Part shown: piece after piece, positions 6,521 to 7,819 of the stretch
Layout of the letters: the number at the start of each line of letters is the position of its first letter
Position numbering within the stretch: position 1 is the stretch's first letter
Source: Eubacteriales Family XIII. Incertae Sedis bacterium
GTDB lineage: Bacteria; Bacillota; Clostridia; Peptostreptococcales; Anaerovoracaceae
Direction: 5' to 3'
Length of the DNA stretch: 7,819 nucleotides
Assembly: GCA_031257215.1 (NCBI GenBank)
Contig: JAIRPC010000073.1
Span: 1-7,819 of the forward strand
Position numbers and translations under genes: made by a program
Notes under the pieces: model-generated
What the model saw: the letters and a program-made list of their open reading frames with translations, nothing else
Database searches by the model: none
What the model was told of the DNA's origin: nothing

Positions 6521-7654
6521 TTATAATAACTTCTCCAATTCATCCCAGTCTATTTTATGAATAACAGCTTCCCCAACGCGCCTTAGCAGGATGAGGTTCA
6601 CGCCGCCAGAGAGCGCTTTCTTGTCGCTTTTCATATACGGGATCAAATCCGCCGCGCCCTCGCGGAACCCCAGCCCAGCGCCGTCAAGAAGCGCATAGAT
6701 GCGTTCGGCCGTGCCGCGCTCGGTAACTCCGAGCCGTTCGCCCACGCCAGCGGCAATGCCCATGCCCGCCGCCACAGCTTCGCCGTGGTTGTATTTCCCG
6801 AATCCGTATTTCGACTCTATCGCGTGGCCAAATGTGTGGCCGAAATTCAGAATGGCGCGAAGCCCAGTATCGAACTCGTCCTCGCTGACGATCTCGGCCT
6901 TGATCGAGCAACAGTCGCGTATGACATCCTCTATCCGAAGCGTGCGCCTGATGGCGTCTGATATGCCGCCCTTGCCTGCGGCGGCGTTAGCGGCGTATTC
7001 GATATCGCGGAACAGGGATTCGGACGCGATGGCTCCGTATTTTATGACCTCCGCGAGCCCCGCGCCGAACTCCCGCGCTGGCAGCGTGTCCAGCAGCGCT
7101 GGGTCTATGAGCACGAGCGAGGGCTGGTGGAACGCGCCGACAAGGTTCTTGCCGTGCTTCGTGTCGATGGCGGTCTTGCCGCCCACGCTAGAATCAACCA
7201 TGGCGAGAAGCGTGCTGGGTATCTGCACGCAGCGCACGCCGCGCATCCATGTGGCGGCGGCAAAGCCCGCGATATCCCCAACAACTCCGCCGCCAAACGC
7301 CAGTATCAGCCCGCTGCGGCTCAGCCTGCCGCCCTCGGCCAACCAGTTGTAGATGGCGGCCAGCTGGTTGATGTTCTTGCTGCCCTCTCCCGGCGGTATG
7401 ACGAAAACGGAGTGTCTGGTTCCGGCGCTGTCCAGCGCGGCTTCAAGCGCAGCGCCGTGAAGCGCCCACACATTCTCGTCGGAAACAACGCAGACATCAT
7501 CGCCGCCCGCGAGCTTGCCTACAAGTGCGCCTGCCGCGGATATTGCGCCGCACCCGATGACGATATCGTAGGGCCTGCCCTCGATACCGACCGTAAGTAT
7601 TTTTTTGTCGCTGTTATCTTGGTTCATTTTTGTTATGGGAGGGTATCCAACCAT
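6521..7654 (-). CDS. aroB: 3-dehydroquinate synthase
   Basis: Cyclises DAHP to 3-dehydroquinate (step 2) with NAD+ and a divalent metal, usually Zn2+. Motifs, numbered from the chosen start: PPGEGSK at 87-93, FGGGVVGDIAGFAAA at 120-134, VDSSVGGKTAID at 153-164, KNLVGAFHQP at 169-178, AEVIKYG with metal ligand E202, NFGHTFGHAIE with ligand H273, NHGEAVAAGM with ligand H290, and SDKKAL near the C-terminus. Length 377 residues, typical. The frame is open further upstream to 7798, but that part crosses the tRNA-Cys gene. The ATG at 7654 is preferred because AGGAGAAGGAG (7665-7655) sits directly before it, giving AGGAG a 6-nt spacing; the ATG at 7672 lies at the end of the -10 box, and the ATG at 7627 has no SD though it would also give a normal N-terminus. 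It is the first gene of the operon. Confidence 0.96.
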   Translation of the reverse strand: MVGYPPITKMNQDNSDKKILTVGIEGRPYDIVIGCGAISAAGALVGKLAGGDDVCVVSDENVWALHGAALEAALDSAGTRHSVFVIPPGEGSKNINQLAAIYNWLAEGGRLSRSGLILAFGGGVVGDIAGFAAATWMRGVRCVQIPSTLLAMVDSSVGGKTAIDTKHGKNLVGAFHQPSLVLIDPALLDTLPAREFGAGLAEVIKYGAIASESLFRDIEYAANAAAGKGGISDAIRRTLRIEDVIRDCCSIKAEIVSEDEFDTGLRAILNFGHTFGHAIESKYGFGKYNHGEAVAAGMGIAAGVGERLGVTERGTAERIYALLDGAGLGFREGAADLIPYMKSDKKALSGGVNLILLRRVGEAVIHKIDWDELEKLL

Positions 7655-7672
7655 CTCCTTCTCCTGAACCAT

Positions 7673-7702
7673 ATTATATGTTATAAGTGGGGGTGTGGGC
7701 AA
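7673..7702 (-). promoter_or_regulatory. Probable sigma70-type promoter of the aro operon
   Basis: The coding strand has a perfect TATAAT at 7678-7673 and TTGCCC (4 of 6 to TTGACA) at 7702-7697, an 18-nt spacer. Transcription would start near 7667-7665, giving a leader of only about a dozen bases that is mostly the aroB SD. A short palindrome, TTATA-ACA-TATAA (7686-7674), overlaps the -10 box and could be an operator, though AT-rich palindromes arise easily by chance. No T-box, peptide leader or riboswitch fits in this space. Confidence 0.5.
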
Positions 7703-7730
7703 ATGAATAATCCCCCGGGGTTGCCGAGGG
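7701..7730 (-). terminator. Possible weak intrinsic terminator after tRNA-Cys
   Basis: CCCTCGG (7730-7724), a five-base loop, then CCGGGGG (7718-7712) form a 7-bp GC-rich stem with one G-U pair. The tail ATTATTCATTT is T-rich but interrupted. It lies 9 nt after the tRNA 3' end and just upstream of, slightly overlapping, the aroB -35 box, so it could separate the tRNA from the aro operon. Confidence 0.45.
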
Positions 7731-7738
7731 ACTTGTTT

Positions 7739-7812
<74 letters not shown>

Positions 7813-7819
7813 CTATGCT

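Noticed and set aside
5163..6560. A 465-codon open frame on the plus strand opposite aroA
   Set aside because: It is antisense to a clear EPSP synthase, its translation is Arg/Ala/Pro-rich without any recognisable motif, and such frames are expected opposite GC-rich genes.
7655..7738. T-box or aromatic leader-peptide attenuator upstream of aroB
   Set aside because: The space is too short and no T-box sequence, Phe/Tyr/Trp-rich short frame or antiterminator pair is visible.

Overview
The window holds an almost pure biosynthetic operon, all on the minus strand, from a GC-rich bacterium that mostly uses Shine-Dalgarno (SD) starts. Reading in the direction of transcription (right to left): a tRNA-Cys gene (7812-7739), a short spacer with a possible terminator hairpin and a promoter, then aroB, aroA, aroC, a fused aroK-aroE, a DAHP synthase gene (aroF-type), pheA, and the first 78 codons of a type II aroQ that runs off the left edge.

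Together these genes cover all seven steps of the shikimate pathway: DAHP synthase (1), dehydroquinate synthase (2), type II dehydroquinase (3), shikimate dehydrogenase (4), shikimate kinase (5), EPSP synthase (6) and chorismate synthase (7). PheA (chorismate mutase plus prephenate dehydratase plus ACT domain) then carries chorismate to phenylpyruvate. No tyrosine- or tryptophan-branch gene is visible. Catalytic residues look intact throughout, with one flagged substitution: the usual Thr-Arg-Phe motif of prephenate dehydratase reads Thr-Ser-Phe in PheA. Feedback control probably acts on the ferredoxin-like N-terminal domain of DAHP synthase and on the ACT domain of PheA. I see no T-box or other long leader.

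The gene spacing suggests one transcript: aroC and aroKE overlap by 4 nt (ATGA), pheA's SD begins inside the aroF stop codon, and the other gaps are 38-79 nt. The organism cannot be named from this. The gene set, the P-protein type and the beta-type DAHP synthase resemble anaerobic Bacillota and related phyla, but this is inference.

I found no new defence, mobile or signalling system. The most unusual signal is a small palindromic element inside the aroE half of the fused gene (about 3309-3353). It encodes an in-frame HPELVSGG-type peptide, located where the protein is about 16 residues longer than E. coli AroE. A second, weaker candidate for an inserted segment lies in aroA (6063-6112), with an A8 tract and a hairpin. 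Other points are start-site decisions (aroC and aroB), an AT-rich palindrome over the aroB promoter, and intergenic hairpins.
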